The notes beneath the pieces were generated by a model. It was not told the DNA's origin. It did no database searches and saw only the letters and a list, made by a program, of their open reading frames with translations. A stretch of 64,000 nucleotides of DNA, from contig CP012810.1 in the NCBI GenBank assembly GCA_001936135.1, forward strand, positions 2,356,001 through 2,420,000. Reading direction: 5' to 3'. Of the stretch, positions 25,399-37,952 are shown in pieces. A program made the translations under genes and the position numbers. Numbering within the stretch: the first letter of the stretch is position 1; the number at the start of each line of letters is the position of its first letter. This stretch comes from Saccharomycopsis fibuligera x Saccharomycopsis cf. fibuligera. Taxonomy: Eukaryota; Ascomycota; Saccharomycetes; Ascoideales; Saccharomycopsidaceae.

Positions 25399-28300
25399 TA
25401 TTGTTGTTATTTGTGTGATGATATATATAATTAAAATGTATACGCCAACTAAAAAGTAAAACGAACAAATACGTGAACCAGAAAGAAGGAGAAAACAAAA
25501 AAAAACCAAACAGAAAACAAAATGAAAACCTGTACAAGAAAAAATCTCCCAGTAAGGGACACGCACCCTATTTATAATACAGGGCTAGCCAGCTGGGTGG
25601 GAAGAGGCAAAAACAAAACAAAACAAAAATTATGCAGGCAGGCGGCTGCCGCTGTAAGTACTGACCCAAAACCGGCCTCAGATCCTCTGGTCGCTATTGT
25701 TGAGGCTTGACTTTCGTGTCTCAGTTTCTCTTCTGATCTTCTTATTTTCTACCTTTTCTTTTTTACTGTTCCCTTGCTGTTAGTAATTGATCGACTATTA
25801 AGATTGGCCACGGTTTAGAAACAGTCAGTTAAAGCTTTAACTGGCCAATCTATCATATGGCAACTGTAGACAAGAAAGAAAAAAAAAAGAAAAAACATTG
25901 CCGTTTTCCTTAAAGTCTATCTGTAAAAAGGCCCAAAGTGTGGCGACAGTAATCTCTATGAGTTTCAAGCATGAAACTATGTTCAACTAGATGAGCTAAT
26001 AATATTATTATTCTGTATTACTGTCTATTAGTTTTGTAAAGTTAAAAGATATTAAGGGCCCACCACAGTTATTGCTCTTGAGTCGTCATCCTCATGGTCA
26101 TCATATCGCTGCTGATTAGCCCTTTCCATCTTACGTTAATTACATCCACGATAAGTGCCTTACAGTTGACTCAATGCTCTTTTCTTTTTCGGCTATCCCT
26201 TCAGTTTTAAGATGATCAATAACTGCTCCTTTGATTTACAGTGATATTGTGTAATTGGTTGTCTCCTTTTAAAGAGGTCATACACCTCCCTCCCTCAACG
26301 GCAAGTACATAATCCTTCAGGATACTTTTTAGGCTACATACCTATATTCCTGTATCACCAGCAACGTCCTCAGACGGAAAAGCAATCAGGGAAACTTATT
26401 CTATCATTTCTGTTTCCAGCAATCACGAACACTTTTGAACACCAAGTCTCGTACAATAGCTAAAACGATGCTAAATGCCTGGCATTGTTTCATCATCAGC
26501 ACGCTATTCCCTAGTAAAAAAAAAAATGCCAGCTAAAAACAACAGCGGTGTGCGCTCCTGCCGGGTTTCCATAACCATGGACAAAAATTTTTTTTTTACC
26601 TGCTAGCTGAGTTGAGCTTATTTTGCAATCTGCAGCGAGCGTGTTTTGCGCGTCTCAAACAAGGCAGATCACTGTACAATATGCAACTTTTTTGACGCAT
26701 ATACAGCCCGCTGCTGCTACAAACTCAATTTAAAGCACCTTTTTTCTTTTTTTAGGACTGCGGCTGTGCTCTTTCAACGCATCTAGATGTATAGTCAGCA
26801 GTCAATAATCACATGGTTTTTTTGTATTGCCAACCACAGTGTCGCGAGGGGCAACTCCCTATACTTGGTGCGCAGCGCGTTAATCTAACCGTTTTGAACT
26901 GTTGTCACAAAAGTGTTATGATGGATTACATGAAGCAAGTCAATGTTTACAAATGGTTGCAGCGTCTTTTTTAAAATTTCTATCATTGCGGGACAATAAT
27001 GCATTTAGTGTTATACTGAGATAAACCCTCTCCGTCTGCGGTATACCCTTATTTCCAGTAGAATTTCTAGCCGACCCAAAATAAGGGGGCAAAACCCTTT
27101 TTATTCTTTCTTCGAGCTGTTGATATTACCAACCTCTCGATGAAACAGTGGAATAGTGGAAAAGAAAAAAATAAAAATAACTGTGTAAAATGCAACTAGC
27201 ATATTATAACAGATAGTGTTTCTTAAATTCTCATCATCCAGAGCTTTCTTAAATATAATCATCGGTTCGCAACGAATAGGGCAGTGCTCATGCTGAGCTT
27301 CCTGCACAGTGCAGCGATACGCACCGCCCGTTGCGTCGCTTTCACAAAAGGATGTTTGAAGTTGCATCCAGATGCAGGTTTCCATTTTTGTGGTAAAAAA
27401 AAAAGCGATGATTTGTTTACAATATAGACTAACTGCTACGCTGTTATTTTAAAAATGCCACACAGGGGCCCTACACAGACCTGCTTAAGTACAAAAATGG
27501 CAAGAAAGTTCTCTACTAAACAAAGAATAAAGTTGTAGTGGGTTTAGTTGTGTCTGGGTATCACATGCGAGATTATCTTTAGTTTAACTATTTTATACTT
27601 TCGCCGCAATTGGGGATGCGTATATGACCTATGCTAAGATACCTGACGAGATTTGTTTCCACTTTAGTTGATCAATGGTTTTTCCTCCCAATAAGAAGTA
27701 CGTATATTTGGTGGCAACGGTTGACATTAGCAAGACGACATCCACCAAAGCTGCTGATGGGCCCTTGAATACCGTTACAAAACGTGGCTTGATAGGTCAC
27801 TGCAGGGCCGCGTGCATCCGCCAAAGCCACACGTAATCGCTAGAAAAAAAAAAAAAAAAAAATATTCGGCACCATGCTGTGCTGTCTCTTTTTCACATTC
27901 TGTCTCCCCCTAGTAACAGGGTCTCAAATCAAGTGGTTATTCTTTTAGCACGCAGAACCATTTACAGCTGAGATTATAAGAAAAGTAAGGATTAAAAGTA
28001 CAGCGAATTTTATAGATTTGATAAGCAAGAAAAGCTAGCAAAATTAGCATTCTTGCAACAAAACAGCACAGCTGGGATCTAAGGCAATCTGTAATGAAGA
28101 CTCTTATGAGAGAACTCGCTTCATACTTAGGCCCAGTATCTCTTGTTGGTGGAAAAAACACATAGTGAGACAAAATTTTTGTTTTGAGCCTGTTGTGTGT
28201 CGCAATTTCGAAACATCACCATTAACCAAATGTTATGGAAAGCTATAGCTATGCATATAGTACCCAACAACAGATTTGTCACCACATTCTTGGGGAACTG

Positions 28301-30250
28301 CTAATGCACATAGCTTTAGTTTTTAAAAAATACAGTTATTTTTTTATAGCTGGACTGTAGATGTGAGGTGTGAGTACATGAATTTGAATCTTGTTCTGCA
28401 AGACTATGTTACTAGTTACTTAATGCATATTGTAGCAATTTAAAATATATTGTAAATGCTAATAAGCTAAATTCAATAAGTCTTGCTTTCTTCTCTTGAT
28501 CTGCAAAGCGTTTTGCTACTTTGACAGAAAAAAATTATCCTCAATGCCTTGAGTTGACTCTTTCGTATGCAAGTAAGTATTAGAAGTCTTATTACTATAA
28601 ACAGAAAAAAAAATAGAATTTTTCAAGCTTACTACCGCAAACCCCAAAAACATTTAGTTTTTTTTTTTAAAAAAAATGTAAATTTCACCAAGACAAATCA
28701 TATTCCATAGAAGTTAACCCTGTAGATAGAACATTATGAGTGCTTATTTTTTTTTTATGATAATTAACGTTTCCATAAAAAAAAAGTTGAGTAAGACTTA
28801 TGAGTGAAATTGCATTGTACAATTTTCCAAGTTTGCTTTATTTTTGCAAAATTCTATAGCTAATAGGGACTACAAATTTCTCTATTTTTGGCCTAGACTG
28901 AGCCAACCTATGTTACGAATCTATTTTATTTGCATACGTGCCATTAGACGTTAATGCATCAATAGCACCGCTAACAAAGTATTTGCAACAGTATTTTGAA
29001 AAGCCTGTCCTACTTAAAAAAGCGTTCTTGGTAGATATAGAAAATTTTCCAGCTATCACTTGTTAATATTAATTTTTTGTGATTGATTATATCCAAGAGG
29101 GTGGGCTTCACCTTTTTTTTTTTTGGCTCATATTATGGTCTTCTCAGTCTGCGTGCAATGTTGGGGAAACGAGGATTGAAAAGCAGCCAACAGGTTGGAC
29201 TGGTTTATCTTTGGTGTCCCGGCTTGCTTATTATGCAGATGTTATGATGAAGACCGCTTATCACAACTTGTCTAGATGCATAACTTAACATGCTGAATTA
29301 CAAATTGACTTTTATTAGATATACCAAGAACCTCTGTACATGCCAACTTTATGACCATGATCATAAAGAAAATCTTTCTATAGTGAAACTAATTCTAGTT
29401 TTCCGGAAAAACTACCCTCTGGACAAGGATCAGTGCGTGGCAAAACTATGGTTTATATTGCGCTTTCATGAATATACCGGCCGATATTGATTGGTCATCA
29501 GTAACATTGAGACGTTATTCACGTTTGCTATCCAGTTAGTTGGTGAATTTTACAAGTATTATATTCGTTTTTCATCTTTCAAGTGCTTTGCAAATATTTA
29601 TTGTTAGCTAGGTCCAGACTAATTCTAGTTTCGTTATATTCATAGATGAAGAGACCAGACAGTGAACAAAATAGACACAGTGCAAAACAGAATTATTTTC
29701 GAATATGAATGTGTGTACAGTATGAGTTTTAAGTTCAAAAGCTGCTTGCCGGAGTTGACGATATACCGTACACAAAGAAGAAAAAAGTTCAAGTGGTGTC
29801 AGGGACCGTTAGGATGTAAACTGTGTGCCCTTTTGCATTACATGGAATATTGTCATAGAAAATATTGAATATAAACGTACGTCGTATTCATAAACAAACA
29901 AACAAGCAAGCAAAACCAAAATCGTGGGTCCGGCCATCGGCGCAACTTAAAACTTTGTCCGAGGAAGAGGCAAAGTTGGGCAATTTAATTTAACTGTTGG
30001 CATGTATGCCTGGGCAATGTTTGCGCACTGCATTATGCGCGCATTTAGCAAAGTTGCAAAAAATAGAAGGAAAAAGAAGAGGAAGGAAAAAAAACAACAA
30101 AGCAAAGTTTCCATGCAATGAAATGTATAAAGGCCTGCTTCCATTACCATAGACTTGTTGATGACACGATGACTTTGGATATGATGTAAACATGTTTAAG
30201 AATTAATAAAATTTGATAGCTGAAACAATTTAGGATTCAGAAAAGTGTTT

Positions 30251-30530
30251 TTAAGATTGCTTCGTACACAGTATACCGTAAACTTGCTGATCTACCGGAT
30301 AATTAATGACTTGAATTGATTGCCAATTCACCGCTTGAGTGACATTTGCTGCAGCCACTTTCTGGTGTGTCATTGCCAATCGGTTAGTAAGAATACCATT
30401 CACTAAGCTACTTGCTGGAATAGTTGCAATTCTCAATGACAAAAGTCCAAGATGAGCCGCATTAGGTTGCTGTGATAAATGTCATTCCAACAAAAATCAC
30501 AAGACATAATGACGTTGAGCGTATTTTCAT
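30251..30530 (-). pseudogene. Small signal-peptide-bearing ORF broken by a frameshift (unrecognised)
   Basis: An ATG at 30530 starts a 22-codon frame, MKIRSTSLCLVIFVGMTFIT plus two residues, that looks like a secretory signal peptide but ends at TAA (30464-30462). A second frame overlaps it and runs open from about 30490 to TAA at 30251, encoding about 75 varied, protein-like residues (for example NAAHLGLLSLRIATIPASS and INYPVDQQVYGILCTKQS) with no good start of its own. Together they look like one small secreted protein of about 100 residues interrupted by a single frame change. Either it is decayed, or there is a sequence error, or the resemblance is chance. I recognise no family. Confidence 0.35.
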
Positions 30531-30696
30531 AGCCTTATCATGATCATCCTTTCCAATGCAGGAATGAAACTATGATGGGGATACGTTTCGGCAAAAATTT
30601 CCCGAAGTAAGCATAGGTGCGGTCCCACAAATAATTGTAACATGCGAAATGCAAACCGTGATGGTACGCATCATATACATAGAACTTACATACTGT

Positions 30697-30730
30697 CAGG
30701 AACACAGTCAAGAACACAGTCAAGAACACC
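30697..30730. repeat. Tandem 12-nt repeat, about three copies
   Basis: The unit CAAGAACACAGT occurs once with one mismatch (CAGG), once exactly and once truncated. It lies in the CRP1-SOK1 gene desert, about 170 bp upstream of the broken small ORF at 30251-30530. Confidence 0.85.
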
Positions 30731-31093
30731 AGTAAGAGTGGTCAGGAACTCATTTCAATGGCGCTGTGCTTATTTTTGACGCTAGGCGAGCACTCACTTT
30801 CGCTCATCACGGTTCTACTCGAGTAATTTGACGTGCATCACGAATGATGATGAACGGTGGCAAACAGCAAAATATAAGGCAAACAAACAAGCAAACTTTA
30901 GTATCACTTTTCTGTTACAGTTGTAACGTAACTACAAAAACCATTCGTTTTTGACGATTAGGATTGGTATTGTGATGGCCAAGCTTATGTTGAGTGACCA
31001 AAACAAGCAGAACACCGTCCCTTTGGTAATTGCCAAAGGGGCGGAATGGGAATGGGACACAAAAAGAAACAACATTTGATCAATGGTTCTTTG

Positions 31094-31128
<35 letters not shown>

Positions 31129-33883
31129 AACTGTTTCCTATAGTCGACGTGTCCTTGCAATATGTTTGTCTATTGTTTTGTGAATGCAGAGAGAAAATTG
31201 TTAAGACTAAAAAAGCAAAGTTGAGTTTGGAAATAAACGGCAGTGCAAACCTTGAAGGAGTGCACAAATGCTGCAGCATGAGAATAGTGGGAATTGTGTA
31301 TACAGCTGTGTACACCGCGGGTGGGGGAACCTCCACAGGATTCCCGTTGGGGGTAGGAAAAGTAACGCTATCAGGAAACTGGAACTGCCTGATAAAATTT
31401 TTTTTCGAAGCTAGCGGAAAGTCTAATCTATAATGTACAATAAAAATGATAGAAAACAGATAATAGATGAGAAATAATACAACAGACAGCTACACATATC
31501 TGCAATATCATGAATATAAGAAGAAAAGCTTGAGATTACACGACACGTAAGATTTCACGAGTAAACGCGACCTCACAAAGGCAAAAACTGCCATTGCTGA
31601 GGTATCCGTTTAGGGGATGGTGTACAAAAGTCGTAAATTGGAGCAGGAAGATTTGATAACGATGACAGCGATTAGTGATGTGTAGATCAATTAACTGAGT
31701 ATCGCAACAATCTCGTAAGTGGCACAAGCCCGATATTAAGGACGTATGGCAGCTAGGTTTTGTAGCGTTGCTATAGCAAATAATTAAATAGCAGTTTTAG
31801 TGGCCAGTTAGACAGTTAGCCAGAGAGCTAGTGGAGTACAAGCTGTTCTATCATAATTAAGCGTACTCAAGAGAGCCGCAGCAGAGGGAAAATGAGGGTG
31901 ACTAGTAGCCCCATTTGTAGGGATTACCAAAGACACTTTGAGTGAACAAGTGCCCGGGTAGGCTGACGGATAGGTTTTATAGTCTGATTAATAATTTTAG
32001 AATTTGGTATGTGCGGTGTCACCACCGCTATCACTATCACTAACATGATCACGGTCACAATTACAATCACAATCACAATTACAATTTGAATCTTCTGCTG
32101 GTGAAGCTTGAACTGGCAGCGCTCGGCAGTGTACTAGGGTGTGCACAAATACAAAAAGAAAGGTAAAACCCTGAGAAGCATGTGAAATGTGTACGATCCA
32201 CCACCGCCAGACAATCAAGATTTCGATAATCGCCGTAAGTCTACATGAGGCTGGTAAGAAAAGTGAGGTGACCTCCCCGGAGGATCCTTGTTGTTTCTAT
32301 GCAGCCCAGCCTGTTGCTGCTGCTGACCAATAGTAGTCCCAACGGAGCCTCCTGACTAAGCAACAGCTCCGGTATTGCTGTACTGGGACGTAGATTTTCC
32401 GAAGGGAAAAACAGCGAAATCCTCTTCAACCGAAACTGTATTTGCCCTTTTGCCGCACCCAGCATCAATCCTCCTCCTTCAACAAAGAAACGAAAAAGCT
32501 TATTTCTGGTTGGAAAACAAACCTTAGGAAATAATTGTAAAGAATAAAAGAGACTCTCAGGTAAAGCTTGCCTTTGTCGGCGTTATTATATAACTTGAGA
32601 ACCGTAAAAACCAGTTGGGTATTACTACCGGTAACAATAGCAGCAGCAAACTATGTCTCCTGTGATTGCCATTGCTTGGGATACCATTAGTTATAATTAT
32701 CTGGCGGTGCTAAGCGCCATTGACGGTAGCATAGCTAATTATTCACGTCACGTGATAAAGTGCCGTGCGCACCTGACTACAATCCTAACTTAGCTGCAGA
32801 TAGACGCCTGGGTCTGTTTTGTCTCACTGAAGCCTGCGGTTATGAGCATGTAATTGCAGGAGCACACATCACTTTTCGGTTTCCTCCGTTTCTTTTTCGG
32901 CTGCGGGCCGACACATTTCTTTTTTGCAGTGCGCCAATAAAGAAACTTTTTCTGGGAGAAGAAAAGAAAAAAAGAAAAAAAAGCAGAGAAAATGCGAGTG
33001 GGATCGTTTAAGATCTGATGAAATATAACAACGGGTTTTGTCTGCTTACTTTTTATTTTTATACTGGCTTTCCTTCTCCTTCTGTTCTCTCGAGATTTGT
33101 TCCTGTTCGCTTTGGCTTAAATCAATCGTCATATCATATACTATAATATTTTTTTTTTTCATTTTTCATTAAGTAAGCGTTCTCGTTCCCTTCATCGCAC
33201 CCAGCGTTTGCTCCACATTGTCTGTTTTAGACCCACACATTGGATATTTTTTCCCTTTGCCGTCGCACATTTCAGTTATATTTAGCCGGAATTCCTGACT
33301 CACCCGCTACTACTGATCCCCATTTGCATTCCGTTCAAGTGCACTTATCTTTTTCCCTATTCCCACTCCCTCCCTCAAGTTGATTGTTAATTCAAGCAAT
33401 ATTGTTTATTCAGAACACAAGCACTTCCTTCACTAGGAGAGTTTATCTTCAGTAATATAGTCAGCAGAAAAAAGAACAGAAATAATAATCGCAAAAGAAA
33501 AACAATAAAAAGAAAAGACTACAAAAGTAAAAAAAGAAAAAAAAGAAAGAAAAACAAACAAACACATATATCACTTCATATTCGCCCCTAATTTAGGACT
33601 CTTCCCACATCAACATCCTAAACAGCAAATACAAACATTACTACCAACACAGTAACCTTTGTTTGATATTATCTCATCACATCCAAAACTCACAATCTCT
33701 TTTTGTCTTTATATTTCTGCTATCTTTATTTTTGAAAAAAAGCTATTCAAAAGCAAAAAAGCATTTATCTCATTGTTGACTTGTCCGATCGATAACTAAA
33801 GATTTTAAGGAGTTTCGTTGCAACATTTTCCAAATTAACAACAACAACAACAAAAACAAAATCACTATAATATCACAGCACCC

Positions 33884-36391
33884 ATGATGAACTCACAAAT
33901 AAATAAGAATAATGACAATCAGGAGCAGATGATGTCCGAAGATCAGTTTAGACCAGTGTTTTTCGATTCAAGCAAAAGAACTTGCCAGTCGAATACAGAC
34001 CTGAATAAAAGAGCTAGATTAGACGTGCCAACTGTTCCTTCGCCCCCAGCATCAACCGCTACTTCTCCAAACGACCCAACTTCTGCTTCATCTTCATCTA
34101 CTCCTTCTTCCCAAAATGAAGTATCAAGTCATAAACAAGATTCTTGCGCCACTGATCAAGACAAAAACTCGACTCTCAAAGAAAGTAGTAACATCAGCGC
34201 AACTGTGGCTACTCCTTCCAGTATAACAGTTTCTTCTAAAGCTAATGATATCAATGTTAATGCCAACACTATAACAAATGCTACCGCTACTACTACTGCC
34301 ACCGCCACTATCACCACCGCCGCATCAATCGCCAATCACACTCATGATAAAATTACCAAACAGAGCACTAGAAATTTCGTGAGGGACTCATCTTCAAGAT
34401 TCAACGGTTTAACCTGTCATGGCCGACGTGGCCGCTCCAAATCATTACCAAACTTACCTTTTGCTTACCATCGTCGCTCAAGATCCCAGCCGTCAGCTGC
34501 AGCTGCTTTGGAAATGAGAGTTTACCAAGCTGCTGCTAACACTGTCGCTAGCCGAATGCAAAGACAAACTAAAACTGGTGGTCAACTTAGTACTAATACT
34601 GCTATTACTGCTACTTCTAGCACCGCTACCATCAACAATAACAGTAGCAGTTCCTCTTCTTTAAAACGTTCTCATCGTCACTATCGTTCACACAACAATC
34701 TCAGCTTTAACGGTACTGATACCAGTGTGGCGCAATTACCACCAGTCAATACTCAAAGTTTGAGAGAAATTGATTTGACAGAAATATTAAAGAATCCACA
34801 ACTTAGACATGATATTCTTTTTGACCCGCAACTCCAGTTTCGTCCAAATTTGGATGGTGAAAGAGGTAGAAGAAAGAAGCAAGTGGTGGATAAATATTGG
34901 ACCGAAGTTGAAGAAGAATGCAAAGAATGTATGCAGTTATCCAGCAAACTCAACGGTAACGCCAGCAACAATATAACCACAACTGGCTCCTCCCTTGTGA
35001 CTAGCTTGAGCAAGTTCCATTTGAAGTACTCCAAGTTACCTAGACTTTTTAGTACTTTGAGAGATATCCTCATCACTTTGTTGCCATCTAAAGATAGAGC
35101 TGCAGTATATGACGTGATGGACGTAGACCTTTTAGTACAACAACTCAGAAAAGGAGTGGTTGATTTTGTTTCATTGGCTAAATGGTTAGCTAATGTCTTC
35201 AAATCACACTGTGCTCCAATGAGAGATGCTTGGGTTGATGAAATGACGGAGAAATTTGTTGAGGCTGATCAAGAATGTTCCATCAAAAAATTGATTGAAG
35301 GGCTAAGAATGATTTTTAGTATTTTGGAAGCAATGAAACTCGACGTGGCCAATCACCAAATCAGAGTCTTGAGACCAGCATTAGTGGAAACCGCAGTGGA
35401 TTTTGAAAGAGATTATTTTACCCAGATGATTGCCAGACGTAACATGTCCATCAAAGACTCTTTATTATGGTTTTGTGGTTCTGTTCAAACACACTTTGAT
35501 AAAGAAATGGGTACTATTGCTCAAGAAGATTTCATTAATGCTCCAAATTGCTTGAGAAATATTTCTATCAATGCTATTGTCAAACTTTTATCTTGTCGTG
35601 AAATGGTTTCTGATTTCCCATCATCTTTGTCATTTGACCATCTGAGATTGATTTTGCTTAGAGCTGATGTTAGACAGTTAGTTTGTTTGCAAATTTGCCT
35701 TTACTTGTATAAGCAACTTGTGGCTACCTACAACAAAGATGCCATCAAGAGATCCAGATTACTCACCAAAGGATGTCTTAATGATGTCAAGAGAGAAATT
35801 CTTGCTGTGATAACTGATGAAAATGGTAATGTCAAATGGACAAGAAACATTCCATCTATTGCTGTGCAGTTAGCTAAAAGAGCCACAATGGACTTGTCCG
35901 CTTCTTCGCTGAGCAATAATCTTGCTACCCCACCAGAGTCTATTGTCAATTTTGCTCATTCATGGCTCTTAAAACAAACTCAACCAAGAAGTGACGTTTA
36001 CGGTCTTATGGAAGAGCGTATCTTTAACCAATTGATTTCTCAAGTGATGATCTTGCTTGATAACAGCAACAGCAAAAATGGCGGTGCTTCTATCCAGTCT
36101 ACCCAAATTCCAAAAACTGTGACTGGTAATAGTTTATCAGCTAGTTCTCCAACATCTGCTTTGGCTAATGCTAATAACAGTGGACCAAGTACTCCAATTT
36201 CAGGTAGTGGTACTGTTCCAGTGACTCCAACATCTTCTAGCTTTGCTAAAAACAATGCTACTAATAATGGTCAATTAGCTGAAGAAATTTCTTCATTGGC
36301 TGGTAGATTGTCAGTTTTGGCTAATTTTCACTGGTCAGTGTTTGGCACTCATTACACTGAAGCAGTAAAGAATTTGGAATTGGATGAGTGA
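33884..36391 (+). CDS. SOK1: TCP11-family protein Sok1
   Basis: This 835-residue protein belongs to the TCP11 family. Yeast SOK1 was isolated as a high-copy suppressor of loss of protein kinase A activity, and its product is reported as nuclear; the biochemical role is unknown. Residues 1-300 are S/T/N-rich and contain the basic motif GRRGRSKSLPNLPFAYHRRS, with several R-x-S sites, then ALEMRVYQAAANTVASRMQRQ. The helical TCP11 domain starts near residue 320 (DKYWTEVEEECKEC) and includes LPRLFSTLRDILITLLPSKDR, VDFVSLAKWLANVFKSHCAPMRD and SILEAMKLDVANHQIRVLRP, ending near SVFGTHYTEAVKNLELDE. An N/S/T-rich insertion at about 730-785 interrupts the last part. Two ATGs are adjacent at 33884 and 33887; either could start. 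The leader is CAA/A-rich and probably long. Confidence 0.9.
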   Translation: MMNSQINKNNDNQEQMMSEDQFRPVFFDSSKRTCQSNTDLNKRARLDVPTVPSPPASTATSPNDPTSASSSSTPSSQNEVSSHKQDSCATDQDKNSTLKESSNISATVATPSSITVSSKANDINVNANTITNATATTTATATITTAASIANHTHDKITKQSTRNFVRDSSSRFNGLTCHGRRGRSKSLPNLPFAYHRRSRSQPSAAAALEMRVYQAAANTVASRMQRQTKTGGQLSTNTAITATSSTATINNNSSSSSSLKRSHRHYRSHNNLSFNGTDTSVAQLPPVNTQSLREIDLTEILKNPQLRHDILFDPQLQFRPNLDGERGRRKKQVVDKYWTEVEEECKECMQLSSKLNGNASNNITTTGSSLVTSLSKFHLKYSKLPRLFSTLRDILITLLPSKDRAAVYDVMDVDLLVQQLRKGVVDFVSLAKWLANVFKSHCAPMRDAWVDEMTEKFVEADQECSIKKLIEGLRMIFSILEAMKLDVANHQIRVLRPALVETAVDFERDYFTQMIARRNMSIKDSLLWFCGSVQTHFDKEMGTIAQEDFINAPNCLRNISINAIVKLLSCREMVSDFPSSLSFDHLRLILLRADVRQLVCLQICLYLYKQLVATYNKDAIKRSRLLTKGCLNDVKREILAVITDENGNVKWTRNIPSIAVQLAKRATMDLSASSLSNNLATPPESIVNFAHSWLLKQTQPRSDVYGLMEERIFNQLISQVMILLDNSNSKNGGASIQSTQIPKTVTGNSLSASSPTSALANANNSGPSTPISGSGTVPVTPTSSSFAKNNATNNGQLAEEISSLAGRLSVLANFHWSVFGTHYTEAVKNLELDE

Positions 36392-37952
36392 TCGATTTTG
36401 CTATATATGTTCCTGCAGTGGACATGCAAACGTCTTTAGACAAAAAATAAAACTCGATTGCTTTTCATAGCCCAAAAGAGCCTTTGTTGTTTCATGAAAT
36501 CCCCAGTCACTATTATCCTTAACACAACTAGCTCACTAATTATTTCTCCTGGTTTTTCGTCTTCTAACAGCTTTTTAATTTTTTCAATTCGTTTCGTTTT
36601 CTAATCATTAATGCTTTTTTTTTATTTTACATTTCCTTATTCTTTCCCCATCCTCTTCACCATTGCCCCATAAACACTCATCATTTCCGCGATCATCATG
36701 TGGTTTTTTTCTTATATTTCACTAATAGTTTTGTACACTTTTTTCTCCCTTTCCTTCTATTTTATTTGCTTTGCTGCTTTATATCATTGATAGTCATTGT
36801 CATTCATAGTTTTCGTTATTATTATCATGCTTTTTTTTTATTATGTTTTTTTTTTCTTTTTTTCTTACTCAAGTCTATTTTTCTTTTTTTACATCTGGTT
36901 TACTTTTACTTCTTTGCTCGGAGGTTCTTTTTTATTATTTTATTTTTTTAACTTCACATTCCTACACATTCTTTCATCCCGAAAATAAATATACCAAAAA
37001 AAGTATCAAAATATAAAAATAAAAGAGTTTACATCAAAACGCTTTTTTAAACAAATGTAGCATACGCTATATTGGAAGTACTTGCTTGGTTTAAAAATAT
37101 GATTGAGATAAGCACAGGTCCCAAGAACTATACATTACTCTACAACATACGCGCTACTGTGTAAGCATGAACCCATAAGCTTATTAGTCACCACAATCTT
37201 CCACCATGAAACATTCTGTGCGTAGGCAATGTTCTTTCTCATTGACCCCTTTTGGCCCGCTACCTACAGTTACCAGCTAAAATTACAACATTGAAACACA
37301 TCATCACAACCAGACAAACAGTTACTTATTGTATTTTGAGTTTTGTTCCGTTCCTGGAAAAACCAAGAATTTTTTTTTGAATTGTATACGGATCAGCTTT
37401 TTTTTTTAGTTTTTTTTTTTATTTTTTTATTTTTTTTTGGCTCTTCTATAAGCTTAATTGTTTTCCCGTACAATCCTCGTCTCTGTATACACAAATCATA
37501 CCAACCATGTACGTGTATACGCCTAGCCATATTATCTCATGAAAGGCTAGGAGTGCACTTAGCATTTAACATTCCCACATAAAGTGTGATATACATGTGA
37601 CGTAGATGAGGGCTAAATATAGTTTGTATGAACTCTCCGTTATGTGACAGTGTAAAGCGGGCTTTCCTTGGTTGTTTTCAATTGTCCGGGTTACCGCTTT
37701 TGCTCTGTTTTTTTCCTCTCTCACTCTGTCTGCCAGTCGCCTCTCTCAGTGAGTGGGTCTGGCGTCCAGCGACGGTGTGCTACTGTGGGCGCCCGCCAGC
37801 CAGCTAGTCCCACCCACTGGCAGGCGAGCCCCCGTGGGCGACAGAGAAAAAAAAAAAATATACAATTTTTGTTATATTGAAAATTAAAAAAAAGTTTGAA
37901 GTTTCTAAGGATTCGCTTTAACTACGGTGGAAAACCAAAATAATCAACAGCC
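36392..37952. other. Intergenic region between SOK1 and RPS16
   Basis: 1.6 kb. T-rich DNA at 36570-36960 forms the SOK1 3' flank. T runs at 37369-37440 and a GC-rich block at 37785-37842 precede RPS16, followed by an A-rich stretch up to the start codon, as expected for a strongly expressed ribosomal protein promoter and leader. ORFs here are Phe-rich artefacts. Confidence 0.6.
37785..37842. promoter_or_regulatory. GC-rich block with imperfect inverted repeat upstream of RPS16
   Basis: About 58 bases of strongly GC-rich DNA lie 110-170 bp before the RPS16 ATG. Arms at 37791-37803 and 37817-37829 are complementary at 11 of 13 positions with a 13-nt loop. It may bind a ribosomal-protein gene activator, or form an RNA hairpin if the transcript starts upstream of it. 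The function is inferred from position only. Confidence 0.45.

Larger units (their letters stand above)
25399..33883. other. 8.5-kb divergent intergenic region (gene desert) between CRP1 and SOK1
   Basis: This is the longest gene-free stretch in the window. It is AT-rich, with T or A runs (32 T at 31095-31126, A-rich at 27843-27861), a 12-nt tandem repeat at 30697-30730, (ACAATC)-like repeats at 32055-32085 and a broken small secreted-protein-like ORF at 30251-30530. ORFs at 29290-29490 and 29665-29868 on the plus strand are short and unrecognised. The last kilobase before SOK1 has pyrimidine-rich and then A/CAA-rich leader sequence typical of a long 5' UTR. No tRNA-like A/B boxes or LTR pair were noticed. 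It could be a very long promoter, hold noncoding RNA, or be a centromere-type ORF-free region. Confidence 0.55.

Noticed and set aside
29801-29825. GTTAGGATGT-like sequence resembling CTG-clade telomere repeats
   Set aside because: Only about ten bases match from memory and it is a single copy, so neither a telomere remnant nor a telomerase RNA template is supported.
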